Source of the DNA: Bombus terrestris
Lineage: Eukaryota; Arthropoda; Insecta; Hymenoptera; Apidae
Length of the DNA: 64,000 nucleotides
Reading direction: 5' to 3'
NCBI RefSeq assembly: GCF_910591885.1
Contig: NC_063278.1
Location: 20,351,989-20,415,988 of the forward strand
Below, piece by piece: positions 10,101 to 21,503 of this stretch. The notes beneath the pieces were generated by a model. The model was not told where the DNA came from, did no database searches, and saw only the letters and a program-made list of their open reading frames with translations. Each line of letters begins with the position of its first letter. The first letter of the stretch is position 1. Position numbers and translations under genes: made by a program.

Positions 10101-12739
10101 TAAAATAAACAAACATTGAAGTTTCTACTACACAATTTACCAATAAAATATCACTTTCTTTTTAATTTATTATTTCGATCAAAATTTATTTGGAAATTTA
10201 GATTATATTAAAATTTAAGCTTTTATAACAACATAAAGTTCTATATAAATAATTAGTTTTATTTTCTCTCTGAGGAAATTATAATGCTGCCTAGTGTTGC
10301 TGTAACGTCCTAACAAATACTCTTTCCATTTTCATTTCCTCGTAAAATAATGTATATTTTATATATTATTTATATATAATATATAAATTATATAAATTAA
10401 ATAACATTCACTTTGTATTGCGCTATCCTTTTTTTCGCATCATTCATTTCTTTTTTCATGTATAAACTATTTTCACGTATTTTTTATACTATTTTTTTTA
10501 CAAAATGATAATAATTAACTTGAGATATTTTTCTGTTAAAGGCTTTCATGGTAGCTTCTCATTGAATGCAAAATATAAGTCTCTTAAGCTATGTACATAT
10601 AGTGCGAGGCGTATAAGTACCTGCCTCGTATCGAAATGTATCTTACGGTGAGGCTGCCTCGGAACAAGTAAACAATGGTTGGTTTTTAGTGAGATCAGAG
10701 GTGCCTCACAGCTCCTTCGTTTGAACGTGCATTGAAACGACTTTGTCTAAAGCGTAACTGCTACTCACCCTGCGTTGCGCACTCTACGTTCTACGTCTAC
10801 AGTACGGCACGAGGTAACTCGAGCGAGGTAGCTACATATGAGGTGAGGCAGCAGCCTTACGGGTCTGCCTCACACTGTCTGTGCATAGCTTTAAACTCTT
10901 CTCATGTAGATATAGAATAACTATATACAAAACGTGCGTAATGAATGTGAGTATTATATTTATAATTCACGATTATCAATAAAAGGATAATTATTAGTAT
11001 GTTATAAAACATTTATCAATTATTTAATAGAATTTATACATATAATATAAAATTTTTTATAATTTACACGTTAAGTAATACAAAAATGCAATTATTGCAT
11101 AAGTTTCGAAATTGATAATAACATTTCATATTCCTGCAATTTCTGTTTATTTCTGTCCGATAAATGCATACACGGTTTATTAAAGTGAAAATTTGAAATA
11201 TTTTAATAATATTTATTTGACATAGTTTGTTTCTCAATTAGGTGAAAATATATTTATATGCAAATGTTACATAAATTATACAAATGTATTCTAAATAACT
11301 ATATAATTTGCGTTTCTCAAAAGTACTAATAAAATGTTAACAAAGTAAAAGATAAAAAGTAAAAAATAATATTCTAATTATCATACTTCTTCATGTAAGT
11401 TGCATTTATTTCCTGTTAAAAATTGATCAACCAGTAAATACCACCCTATCAAGCCTACGTTATCATCGCATGTTCGCTAAATTATTTAATTAAATAAATC
11501 ACTATCATGCAATATATTCTAAGATAATAGACATGTATTACAAATTACATGATAATACTATATATCAAGCAATATAATTCTTCCCTAGATTAAATTTTAA
11601 TTATACTTTATAATATTACAATTTCCTGTAATAATATGATAGTACCACAATTTTCGGTTGTCTACCTATGCTAATTGTTGTACATGATTTGTATATTTCG
11701 CATTAATCTTGAAAAAAACACGCGTCATTATGTGTGACATTAATTTATATTCGATTTAAAAAATTAAGAAAATGTTTATGGTCAACGTAAAAATTGACAC
11801 CTACAAATTATCGTTTTTTTCAACCAATGCTTTACTCTAAATGCTAGTAAAGTACCAGAAAAAAGGGAAATCGCATCGGTGCTTATGTCTATTTATATTC
11901 AATTTAAAATAAGGAGATAAAGCGATGTATATACATATCAAAGTCTCGTAGCCTCGCTTTAAGCGGTCGGTATTACTGGAACGAGAAGAGAAGGTGGGCG
12001 CATCGATCTTCGCCAAAAAACACGACATATATATATTACTGTAAAATTCAATGTATTCAATGTAGTGCGCCGAATATTTCTCCAACAAAATCATTTTTTT
12101 TTAAGTCAAACACCGACTGCAATATTCAACAATTTAATCAAAGTAAAACAATGATAATTCATGCGAAATGTTACAAATTAATAGTTTTCTATTTTCCTGT
12201 CCAAAATATTAACACACGTGAGAAACTAATCCTCAAATGAGTGTTAGGTTAAGCGTACTAACGATTATGACCAGAACACTACATCACAAGGTACCGGCGA
12301 TATGGTCATGGTTGCCAGGCCGGTTTTATTTTATCAAAACATTTATTTCAAATAAAATTATATGTCATTGATCAATTTTTAATATTTATAATATCTCCAA
12401 TTGCATTACGCTTTCGTAAATAAATTGACGTTCGAATATAACTAAAAATTTGAATATTTTTATTAAACCGTATTATGCAAAATATTATGTGGAATATAAT
12501 AAGTTATGATGAAATTTTACATAAAATTATATGATTAAATTTAAAAGATTGCTACGACTAGAGGAAACAGTTGATTAAATATGAGAGAGATAGCATATTT
12601 CAACTCACCGAGGAATCTGCCTAAGATCGCCCTGCTTTCTGTTTACGCTATTGCTGCTTGTGAACCAAATCTCAAGGAGTTTCTCCACTCCTTCGAAAAA
12701 TTGCACACTGTCGGTGCTGTCGTCTTTGGTGGCTGCCAT
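7113..12739 (-). CDS. AMD1: S-adenosylmethionine decarboxylase proenzyme, first two coding exons (partial)
   Basis: S-adenosylmethionine decarboxylase makes decarboxylated SAM, the aminopropyl donor for spermidine and spermine. It is a cytosolic pyruvoyl enzyme made by self-cleavage. Exon 1 (12739-12609) starts MAATKDD and carries FFEGVEKLLEIWF, the N-terminal signature with the conserved Glu residues of the active site, then GDLRQIPR. It ends two bases into a codon at a GT donor. Exon 2 (7199-7113), after a TTTCAG acceptor, continues in phase with WQSLLKIVRCEIIS and AYVLS and ends just before the expected SESS cleavage site, again at a GT donor. Both junctions fit the family exactly. The intron is 5.4 kb. 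Remaining exons, including the cleavage Ser and the beta-sandwich body, were not found and probably lie beyond the left edge. An in-frame upstream ATG at 12826 would add a hydrophobic leader atypical of the family, so 12739 is preferred. Confidence 0.88.
8235..8340. repeat. Half-copy of foldback family B
   Basis: The stretch with GAGAAAATCGAGTTTGGAAA and AAGTATACTCGAACTTGGC aligns over about 100 bases with one arm of the palindromic element at 50378-50934. The second arm is not recognisable here, so this looks like a truncated or decayed copy. Confidence 0.5.
10584..10894. mobile_element. TTAA-flanked foldback element (piggyBac-type MITE candidate)
   Basis: The element is bounded by TTAA at 10584-10587 and 10891-10894. 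Its two ends are inverted copies: after the left TTAA comes GCTATGTACATATAGTG and, on the opposite strand, after the right TTAA comes AGCTATGCACAGACAGTG. The arms continue with repeated GAGGC/GCCTC blocks. It is clearly more GC-rich than its surroundings and has no coding capacity beyond a 62-codon frame of no apparent meaning. TTAA targets are the hallmark of piggyBac transposition, so a non-autonomous piggyBac-type element is the best reading. It sits inside AMD1 intron 1. Confidence 0.7.
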
Positions 12740-12960
12740 CCTTTGGAGGCACAAAATTTTATTCACAACTACGATATATGTGAAAACAAACAAAAATTTC
12801 CTTCTTGAGTTTGTGTTTCGCTCCAAATGTACGATAAACGAACAGTCTCACCGAACTTTGCTTTACTACTGAGAACAAGTGATCGAGTAATCATATTGGC
12901 GGTGGTTTCTATCTCTCTCCCTCTCGTTCGCGTGCGCAATATGGTAGTTCCCATCTTTTT
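12740..12960 (-). promoter_or_regulatory. AMD1 5' leader with uORF and candidate leader intron
   Basis: Reading on the minus strand upstream of the AMD1 start, an ATG at 12894 opens a 41-codon upstream frame ending at 12769. The same stretch contains a possible donor (CG followed by GTGAGAC near 12855) and a pyrimidine-rich acceptor ending in TCGTAG near 12775. It may therefore be an intron, which would remove most of the uORF. Mammalian AMD1 is controlled by a short polyamine-sensing uORF; nothing here shows that this frame does the same. Confidence 0.35.
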
Positions 12961-13048
12961 CCTACTCCTTTGTACGATGCTCTTTTTTACCTACTATCTC
13001 TATTGGATGCGTATATCCATCGTTCTGCCAATCACAAACTACTTTTTG

Positions 13049-13058
13049 GCGCATGCGC
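13049..13058. promoter_or_regulatory. Perfect GCGCATGCGC palindrome (NRF-1/Ewg-type site)
   Basis: This palindrome fits the NRF-1/Erect-wing consensus and lies about 310 bases upstream of the AMD1 start codon, in a locally CpG-containing stretch that probably contains the promoter. NRF-1-type sites are common in promoters of animal housekeeping genes. Use in this gene is inferred from position. Confidence 0.45.
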
Positions 13059-13099
13059 ATCAAACGATTATATTTAAAATATATCTCTATTCATTCTTC

Positions 13100-14045
13100 T
13101 ATTTTCAATACATAAAATTTGAATTTACTATATATTATATATATATTACATATATATATATGTATTACATATAATATATATTTTTTTCATTTATATAAAC
13201 ACTGCGATATGTATTTCGATACTTGAAAATACGATACTTTCGAAAACATTGATATTTTTATTAAACTTTCAACATTATGATAGAAGAACGTTTCTGTACT
13301 GTTAATTGTTTATTTCTTGCCATAACTGGGATTCAATATTCTATATTATGTATATTCTATATTATATATTCAACTAAATTGAAACTGAAAAAGGCATACA
13401 TATACCTGCATCAATCAAGTGTTATTCTATCATTAATAAGTACAAAATTTATATGAACTTTTAGAATGTAATTAGAGGCACATATTTCAATCGATTTAGG
13501 TTCTCAAGATTGAATAGATACATTTAAAGTCATTTAAACTAAATATTTCCTTAGAAGCAATTTTCATTCACCTTCAATTATTGCTTTTTAATTTATACTA
13601 ATTAATACTAACTATTGCTTTTACTAATATCTATTAACTATGCTTGAGATAAGATCACAGATGAAAATTAGATTGGAGAGCTTTATTTGAAATGTATTTT
13701 ATATATTTGCAATAATTTTGAAATAATAATTTTGAATGTTCAGATACTTATGTATGATAGTGTATATATAAAAGTGCAAGTATTTCACAAAAAATAAAAT
13801 ATATCAATAATTTCTAATTCTATTAATTTTAAGAACTATATAGTCCGATAACTGCTTTTTATATAAATTCGGCTTGATTGTAAAATGTAATAAAAATTCA
13901 CTTTACACTGTACATATTTCATTATCAATATCTACTTTTATTTATCCGATTTATTTATTTGTTTATTCAACTGACCAACAACCAATAATAGGCAAAAGGA
14001 GGAAATATAAAATTATTATATTACATACATTTTATACTATATATT
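13100..14045. other. Intergenic AT-rich DNA between AMD1 and UTP14
   Basis: This contains a TA-rich microsatellite near 13130-13190 and otherwise unstructured AT-rich sequence. The part next to 14046 should be the UTP14 3' UTR. No additional gene is seen. Confidence 0.5.
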
Positions 14046-17000
14046 TTAAAAAGAATGATTCTGTTTGAAAGATTTTTTTACAATATAATTTTTTCTAATG
14101 TATTTTATTGGTTGCTTATTCGCTTTTATTTGTCGTATCTTCGGTTTTTTATTTATTTTCTTAGGAATAAATTTTCGATTCCTTTTATCACCTGTTTTAA
14201 CTAAAACATCTTCAGTCATTGGTTCAATAATCCTCCCCATACTTGTTTTAATAGAGGGATCAATTAGTTTTCTATGAGAATTTTCAGACACAAAATTTCT
14301 TCCAATTGGCATTCTGATGCTAGCCTCATAATCATTAACGCTTGAAAATGGATATGGCAATTCATTAACCTGATGTTCCTTTATTTTAGGATTATCTTCT
14401 TCAAATATTATTACATCACCTTTATTTTCATCTTTTCGAGGTAAATCTTTAGGTACCTTTAAAATAAAACGTCTCTTTTTGCGTCCTGAAATTTTAATAT
14501 TTTTTCCACCCCAACTTCCCCATCCAGGTAAAGTTAAATCGATATCCTGAGGTTGAGACTTTTTCACCTGTACATAGATTTGATATCATAATTTATGAAA
14601 GATTCTGGATAAAATTGATACTGTATCATAATACCAATTTCTTTAACTTACCTCTTCTTCTTTTTCTCTCCTAAACTCTTCTATGACATCATCATCTGCA
14701 AATGCTTCACTTACTACATTACGTTTTTCTTCTTCATCTTCACTGTCATCTAAAACATCATTACCTCCAGTAATATCATTTGGGATATCTGTATGTAGAT
14801 GCTTAGGTTTCACGTTTATGTATTTATTTGGATCTATTTCTACTTTAGAAGAAGTATTTGATTTATGTATAGATAAAGTGTTATCATGTCTTATTTTTTT
14901 AACTTTTTCTAATTCGATATCTGCCTCTGAATTATTTTTGTCAACACTTTCATCTAAACCTAAATCTGAAGTCGGTTTTTGTTTTTTCTCTTGCATTTCA
15001 AGGCCATCAAAATTATCTTCTTCAAATTCAATGTTTCTAGATTTTCTTTTCTTCTTAACTTTTACTTTGTCATAATTCTGAGTAACACGTTCAAGTTTCA
15101 ATTTAATCTGATCTTGTATCTTTTCTTCCATGAAATCAAATATTTTAGTTATTTTTTCACTATTTGTTATATTAGACGTCAAAGAATTAATGACGCTTTC
15201 TACGTTAGTATTTTCTATAGATTCCACTATCCAACTAGATGTGGCTATAACGTTATTTGAATTTATTTTATTAGATTTTGTATTATTATCTAATATGCCC
15301 TTTTGTGTAATTTTGTTATCTGAATTATTCTTTGTATTTTCAACGTTAAATTCTGTTATTGTTAAATTTTCATTATGACTGTCAATTTCAAGTGACTGCT
15401 TATTATTACTATTGTTATCTGAGAAAGAGATATTCATTAATAAAATTTGTAGCTGCTACTTAATAGATTTACATCTGCAAACATACCTTTCAAATTAGTA
15501 TCTGCTAATGAAATAGTCTGCTCACTAAAATTTACAACTTCTTGTATCTTTTCATTGTTTCGAGTTTCAGGAAAGTCTATATCAACGTCAGTATCTTTGC
15601 CTGTGTAATAGATTTTAATAATAAAAAATACAGATTTTTGATAATTCTATCACTTATATTATTGATAATGCTATCACTTTTATAAACATACCATTTAAAA
15701 TACCATCAGGTTGTGTATCCTTTAATGAATTATCCGTTTGTTTATTTTCTAATTTATTTTCTAACTTTTTATTTTGATCATCCCAATATTTACGATAACT
15801 TTTAACAAATTCATTGATTTCTGATTCAGTTTTGATATTCCCTACCCAAGGATTTTCTTTATCAGTAACTAAAAGCTTTTGTACAAATGTATCATCACCT
15901 GTATCTTCTTCTTCACTATCATTTGATTTTCTTAATTTCTGAGTTAATTCTCGACCAACTGATAATTGTTGTGCAAGTTCTTGTCGAGCCTAATAACATT
16001 AAGAGTAAATTATTAATACTATATTATATTGAAGAAAAAATACATTTTTATATATATACAATATTTACAAAAACATATAGTTTGTCCTCAATAATTTTAA
16101 TAAATATTTGCAATTATATTATTATTTAATAAATAATAAAAGATAGTTATATCAACATTGTGTTAAATCCAAAATCAATTAATATTTAATCTTTTTAAAT
16201 ACACTATTCTATTCTATGTATATTAACTAATTAACAGTTTTACAGTATATGCTATACTTACTTCTTTATCATATTTTGCCATAATTTGCTTAGATTTAGC
16301 CCACTTCCCTGTATTTTTATGCCTTAGTGTCATTCGCTCTTCTGCTCTAGTTCTATCTAGTTGTTCAAGTTTTTCCAATGCAGCTTCTGGATTAGTTTTC
16401 TGTAATTCTTCAAACTCTCTCAATTGTAATTTTATGTTTTCTTTTCTTTGAATACGGTGAAATTTTTTACTTTTAATTTTATTTTGGCGATGAGCCTTTG
16501 CTTCTCTATAAGACTGAAAAAAAAGAAAGAAGAATTAAATATATATACTACATATAAACAGTAGCTAAACTATTTTAACATAAACACTTCAGTACTCTAG
16601 TACAAACCTGTTGTGCTCTGATTCTGGCAGCTTCTTTTCTTTTCATAATAACTTCCTTCAATGTTAAGGAAAATTCATCATGCTTTTGTTCAAGGTTCTC
16701 TTTCTGTGGTTCTAATGCAGCAAGTTCTTTCTCTAAATCCGATTGAAGTCTAAATCTTTTAACAAATTCCGTAGATGGCTCAAATTGCATTGATGACTGA
16801 TTTAAAGGAAAATGAAGCGATTCTGCTGTCCTGTTCCTTGTTATTACAGCGTTCCATTTTTTTAATTCTTGTTTTGTATTTTTAAAACCAACTATTCTCT
16901 TTATCTAAAATATAATTAACAATAACTATATTTAAAGTTATATATATATATTATTTATGAATATTTGATATAATAAAGTAATTCTTACCCTGTCTGCTGC

Positions 17001-17498
17001 TGGTTTCTCCAATGGTTTTGGTAAAACTTGAACTTTTTTCCTTATAGCTTGTAAATTTCTGATAATTTCATGATGATGACCTTTTTTTCCTAAAGCTTTA
17101 GCTAAATCGTATACATGAACTGCATCTTGATCAAATATTCCACTTTTTACTAAATGAAATTCTGATACTTCTAACGTAGGTTCACTTCGTTCTACCTTTT
17201 TTACTCTATGAAAAATTTAAGGACATATTTCAGAAATGTATTAAATGTTATCTCATTTTATATTGTATTATATTTATATTAATATAAAATACTTATTTTT
17301 TTATACCTTCACATATCTTTTTTCATCAAAAATAATAGAAATTATGTATTATAATTATTATATATTAACTTTATTCATAAGTGCATACCTTTGGCCTTTA
17401 TCAAGCTGTGATACAGCTTCAAGAAGTTTATTATGAGACTCTGATACATCTTTATCTGTATCATCTAAATCTTCCAAATAATTTGTCGACAAATCCAT
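14046..17498 (-). CDS. UTP14: U3 small nucleolar RNA-associated protein 14 homologue
   Basis: UTP14 is a component of the nucleolar small-subunit processome needed for 18S rRNA maturation; in yeast it activates the helicase Dhr1. Eight coding exons join in phase: 17498-17389, 17205-16989, 16904-16608, 16513-16262, 15989-15692, 15600-15487, 15418-14652 and 14567-14046, giving about 858 residues, near the animal size. Family marks include the early segment with KKVQVLPKPLEKP, the basic block RMTLRHKNTGKWAKS, and the C-terminal signature GWGSWGG (residues about 700-706) followed by a Lys/Arg-rich tail. The middle (exons 5-7) is acidic and Asn/Lys-rich, as usual for this low-complexity region. 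The start at 17498 is the first ATG of the exon and gives an acidic N-terminus. It shares a 423-bp divergent promoter region with GET1. Confidence 0.93.
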
Positions 17499-17921
17499 AT
17501 TTAACCGCACCGCATGCTTTACTCTTCACGAAACATCATGTGTAGATTGTGTGTGTTCGTAAAAGAAACAGAGATTATATATATAGGTAGAAGTAAGACA
17601 TTATATCTTTATATTACTATGTGCTGTTACAATGGTAAACCAATGATATATTAATACTCTAGCTAGCATACCAACCAGAAAAAACTTTAAAACTTGCAAT
17701 CAATTTCCTAGTATAATTATGCTGACCCACGAGCGTGTGCTGACCATCTATTAAGTACTTATCTTTTCATATGTTTAGGTTGACATAAGCAATTGAAAAA
17801 TGTTATAACCTCTAAAGCTTCTTTCATTAAAAGTCGAGAAATAACGTTTTACGCTATATTTTGATTAATATTCGATAAAATATATTGCGAAATATGAAAT
17901 TTATCCTATTGAAAATATAAA
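17499..17921. promoter_or_regulatory. Divergent promoter region UTP14 / GET1
   Basis: Only 423 bases separate the two start codons, and both 5' leaders must lie inside. No TATA box at a convincing distance was seen. A shared bidirectional promoter is inferred from geometry alone. Confidence 0.55.
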
Positions 17922-18796
17922 ATGAATTTACTTATAATATCAACTGTAAGTTGTCTTTTAGAATATATTTTCCCATCTTTAATAAAATATGTAAGTATCT
18001 GGACATTGTTTACATATTACATTTGTTAATTACATTTGTTGTAAATTATCATTCGTTTGCAGATTACGTCTCACTTATATACAGTAAACAAACATGATAT
18101 AGAATTACGAAATGATTTGATTAATTTGAAGCAAGAAATGATTGGGATATCTATGGTAGATGAATTTTCAAAGTATGCGAAACTTCAGCGTAAATATAAT
18201 AAATTAGAAAGTACATTAAAAGAAAAAGGTAAGATAATGATACAATTAATGCAATTATTAAGAAATAAATTAATATATTTTATAATTTTTGTATGCAATA
18301 ATTTAAGTTAACAATTAAAAATCTGTAATTTATAATTATTTGAATACAAAAACAAATAAAAATAGTTATATCTCATTGAATTTCTGTTCTGTATAAATTT
18401 TTCATTTGTTTGCACTATTTATTGTCAAGTTCATTTTATAAAACACTTTTAATCGTAATGTACTTATTATTTAGCAAATGAAAGACTGTCTTCCAGAATG
18501 AAGGTACAAATATCTGTAACATATGGTTTTCGTATATTAAACGTAAGTGTTTGCTTATATTTATTATAATATAACATACTTAGTAATTCATAACATTTTT
18601 TCAGGGTTCATTAATGTTGATTCTGCTATATCTATACAGAAATAAACCTGTAATAATTTTGCCAAAAGGCATGCTATGGCCAATACAAAGTTTATTAAGC
18701 TGGCCTTGTTATCATGAAGATTCAATTTCTTTGATTATGTGGTTAATAATTGCAAGATTAGTTGTAGCTACCTGTAAAAGAAGTGATATAACATAA
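17922..18796 (+). CDS. GET1: Guided entry of tail-anchored proteins factor 1 (WRB/GET1)
   Basis: This ER membrane receptor subunit works with CAML/GET2 to receive the TRC40/GET3 ATPase and insert tail-anchored proteins. Four coding exons join in phase: 17922-17990, 18063-18228, 18475-18542 and 18605-18796, giving about 164 residues against about 174 in human WRB. The architecture matches: an N-terminal membrane segment (residues about 2-22), a charged coiled coil (about 28-90) that in the family contacts TRC40, then two C-terminal hydrophobic segments around GSLMLILLYLY and SISLIMWLIIARLVVA, separated by a loop with WPIQSLLSWPC. The third exon reads through an internal GT (18504) to a better donor at 18543, which keeps the frame and the family sequence. 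It is divergent from UTP14. Confidence 0.9.
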
Positions 18797-21503
18797 TATC
18801 ATTTGTAATACTATATAAAAATTAGATGTTATAAGATGACAAAATAAAAATTTTTCACATAAATTATTCTTCGCTGTGCATAAGCATACATGACAAACAA
18901 CTTAGCTCTCAAACTGTCAATGTATAGATAAAAACAACTTTTGAAATGTACATACAATTTTTACTTCTTCCTTAATGTGCTGTATGAATAATTGTACAAT
19001 GTTTACTAAATATATTGTGTTTGTTAAAACATTTAAATAAATGTCATATTTTAAGATAGATTCTATTATAGCATTGGGACTGTAAAATATTTGATTAGGA
19101 TGATACTTTTTAGAAATTTCTAAGGTCGCTAAAGCTGAAAATGAGGGTCGTTTTTCACAAAAATAAGGCGTACAAATTTTCGATCAACTTGTTGACGTTC
19201 TCATGGATTTTGATAAAACGTTTTTTAAAATTTGGTGTTCTTAATACTGTACGGCTTACTCTGTATGCATCTGAAATAGTAAATTAGGTTTGGGTTACCT
19301 TTTATTTTCCGGTTGTCACACGGCAACTGTTTACGTGGATTTCTAAAGTTCTCTCCTTTGTCAGACAAATGTTCATCAGGATAAATTTTTAAAATCGTTC
19401 ATATCCGTGAAAAATAACCAGTATTCTCGGTTTTAGCGATTCAAAATACTCCCGAAACGACACATTCCAACCACAAATTTTACAATCAGGAAACTATAGT
19501 AAATCCTTAATCTATTTTAGTAAATTATAAATATAGTATTTATTTTAAATAAGGATAACAATAAATTTTACAAAAATAATAGCAAAAAAGTGACTGTATT
19601 TCGTGAAAGCTTAAGTAAAGTACATAATATGTAATAATGAAATATATCTGTATATAACTATTAATAAGTAATAGTTTCTTGTTTTAACAAAATTTCATTA
19701 TATGTATATGACAATTAATACATCTATATTCCATATAATGTAGCAACGTTTTATTCATATGTAGAGTATTCGAGAAACATTATTTTATAAAGCTTAAAAA
19801 AAGTATTAATTTTTGTTATTATTACTATAGTTAAATATTTACCATTTAATCATCAGTATTCTTTCGATTTTAAGTTAACTTCTTTTCTGATATCAATTTG
19901 CATCTTTTTTAATGATTTTATGATTTAACATTGCGACACATATGATACCCAAATATTACACATATAAATTGTATCATAGAAGAAATTCTATAATGCGAAG
20001 GCTAAATTTATTTCTTTTTTTCCTTTTTTTCTTTTTTTCTTTTTTTTTAAACTAAAAAGCTGAATTGTATATCTTTTACTTTATTACTGGACAAAGAACA
20101 AAAATGTTGCCCATAACATATTGTTAATAACAAATTGAAAAATCTCGCGACATTTTGAGCACCAATAGTAAATAATAATGTTCAAATTATTATAAAATGT
20201 AGCACAAGATTATTATGCTTTACTTTATCACATTCATATAAATATCAATTGAAAATATATTATACATGACATATGTTACAAAATGGTAAATTTTGTGATT
20301 AAAGAGCAAAATATACTAATTTAATATTTGACTAACACACAAATATTGTCAAAAAAAAAAGAAAACAATATTTATATACTATTGTTTTAAAATGGAACAA
20401 ATATTACATGCATGAAATAATGGTATGTCTGACAAATCGAATTAAATAATTATTATTTGAAAAATAGAAATATGCAATTAATACTTGAAACATTGCTAAC
20501 ACAATAAAATATTTGAAACATATTTGATAATAATAATTTTTTCATTTTAAATATGATTGCATTTAAATGCAACAATGTCATGTAGATGTTATTTCACAAT
20601 ATTAGTTTCGTCGATTTGAAACACAGCATACAAATGCTTACGTATGAAATACTCACAATATGTGATTGTATACAAAACATTAAGCCAATCATATTTGAAA
20701 TAATACAAAATCCAATATTCTTTGGAAAAAAGAATTAAAAAAGTTTCCATTTTATAACTTTATTTATTCTCTTTTTTCGTTAACTGTCTTTTTTTAATCA
20801 TAATTGCATATTTTTTAAGGCATATTAATTTTAAATATATTATCGCTCTTCTAGTTTCATTATAAGTATTAATCATACGAAATTATGATTGTGTAACTTG
20901 AACAAAATTATATTATTATCTATTATGTTATGCCATATAATGTTACAAAAAAATTAACATTATAAGAAAAACATATTAAAATTTAAATAAGTTACATAGT
21001 AACCATTACAGAAGTATTTATTTCTATTACCTAAGTACTTAAAGTAAAAAATATTCCTCTTGTATTACTATTTCAAAGATTTAAAAAAGATGCATTAAGT
21101 TAATAATAATAATAAAGTATACACAAAGGAAATTAGAAGAGCGATTTTTCCTTTAATTTTCATTTTGCTAGTCTATTTGAAGCAGCTCAGAATTTCATAT
21201 GTGATTTATATTAATATTTTTTTTTTATATAAATACTATTTTATGTTTCAAGAAAGATTTAAGCGATTTGATACCAAGTATAGAGCAATTTATAGACTAT
21301 TTATTTTTATGAATATTCTGTAATTAATTCATGCGCGCTATACTATGATTGTAAAATGAAATGATTAAAATATTGAAAACTGAAACTTTCTTTAAAATAA
21401 CTTTTGAGTATGTCATACAATCACATAGCAAAAATGCATCAACAAAAAAGTACTTTATACGAATACACGATGAAATATTTATTATTAGATGAATTCAACT
21501 GAC
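18797..21503. other. Convergent intergenic region GET1 / CCDC6
   Basis: The two genes converge here, so this holds both 3' UTRs; an AATAAA lies shortly after the GET1 stop near 18841. It also holds an inverted-repeat element (19122-19443) and a pyrimidine tract (20010-20050). No gene is recognised. Confidence 0.5.
19122..19443. mobile_element. Inverted-repeat element (MITE candidate)
   Basis: The left end (GGTCGCTAAAGCTGAAAATG, then GGTCGTTTTTCAC) pairs with the right end, whose complement reads AATCGCTAAAACCGAGAATA and then GGTTATTTTTCAC. The arms match imperfectly over about 60 bases and may extend further. The interior is more GC-rich than the flanks and non-coding. This looks like an old non-autonomous DNA transposon; the target-site duplication could not be fixed. 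Confidence 0.55.

Larger units (their letters stand above)
7200..12608 (-). other. Large AMD1 intron 1 with repeats
   Basis: This interval lies between AMD1 exons 1 and 2. It is AT-rich without protein-like frames, apart from a half-copy of foldback family B (about 8235-8340) and a GC-rich TTAA-flanked foldback (10584-10894). A small GC-rich patch at 12270-12330 carries short inverted arms (ATGACCA/TGGTCAT and ACCGGC/GCCGGT). Confidence 0.6.

Noticed and set aside
12581..12808. Plus-strand frame over AMD1 exon 1
   Set aside because: It is the antisense shadow of the AMD1 coding exon, whose minus-strand reading has clear family motifs and correct splicing.
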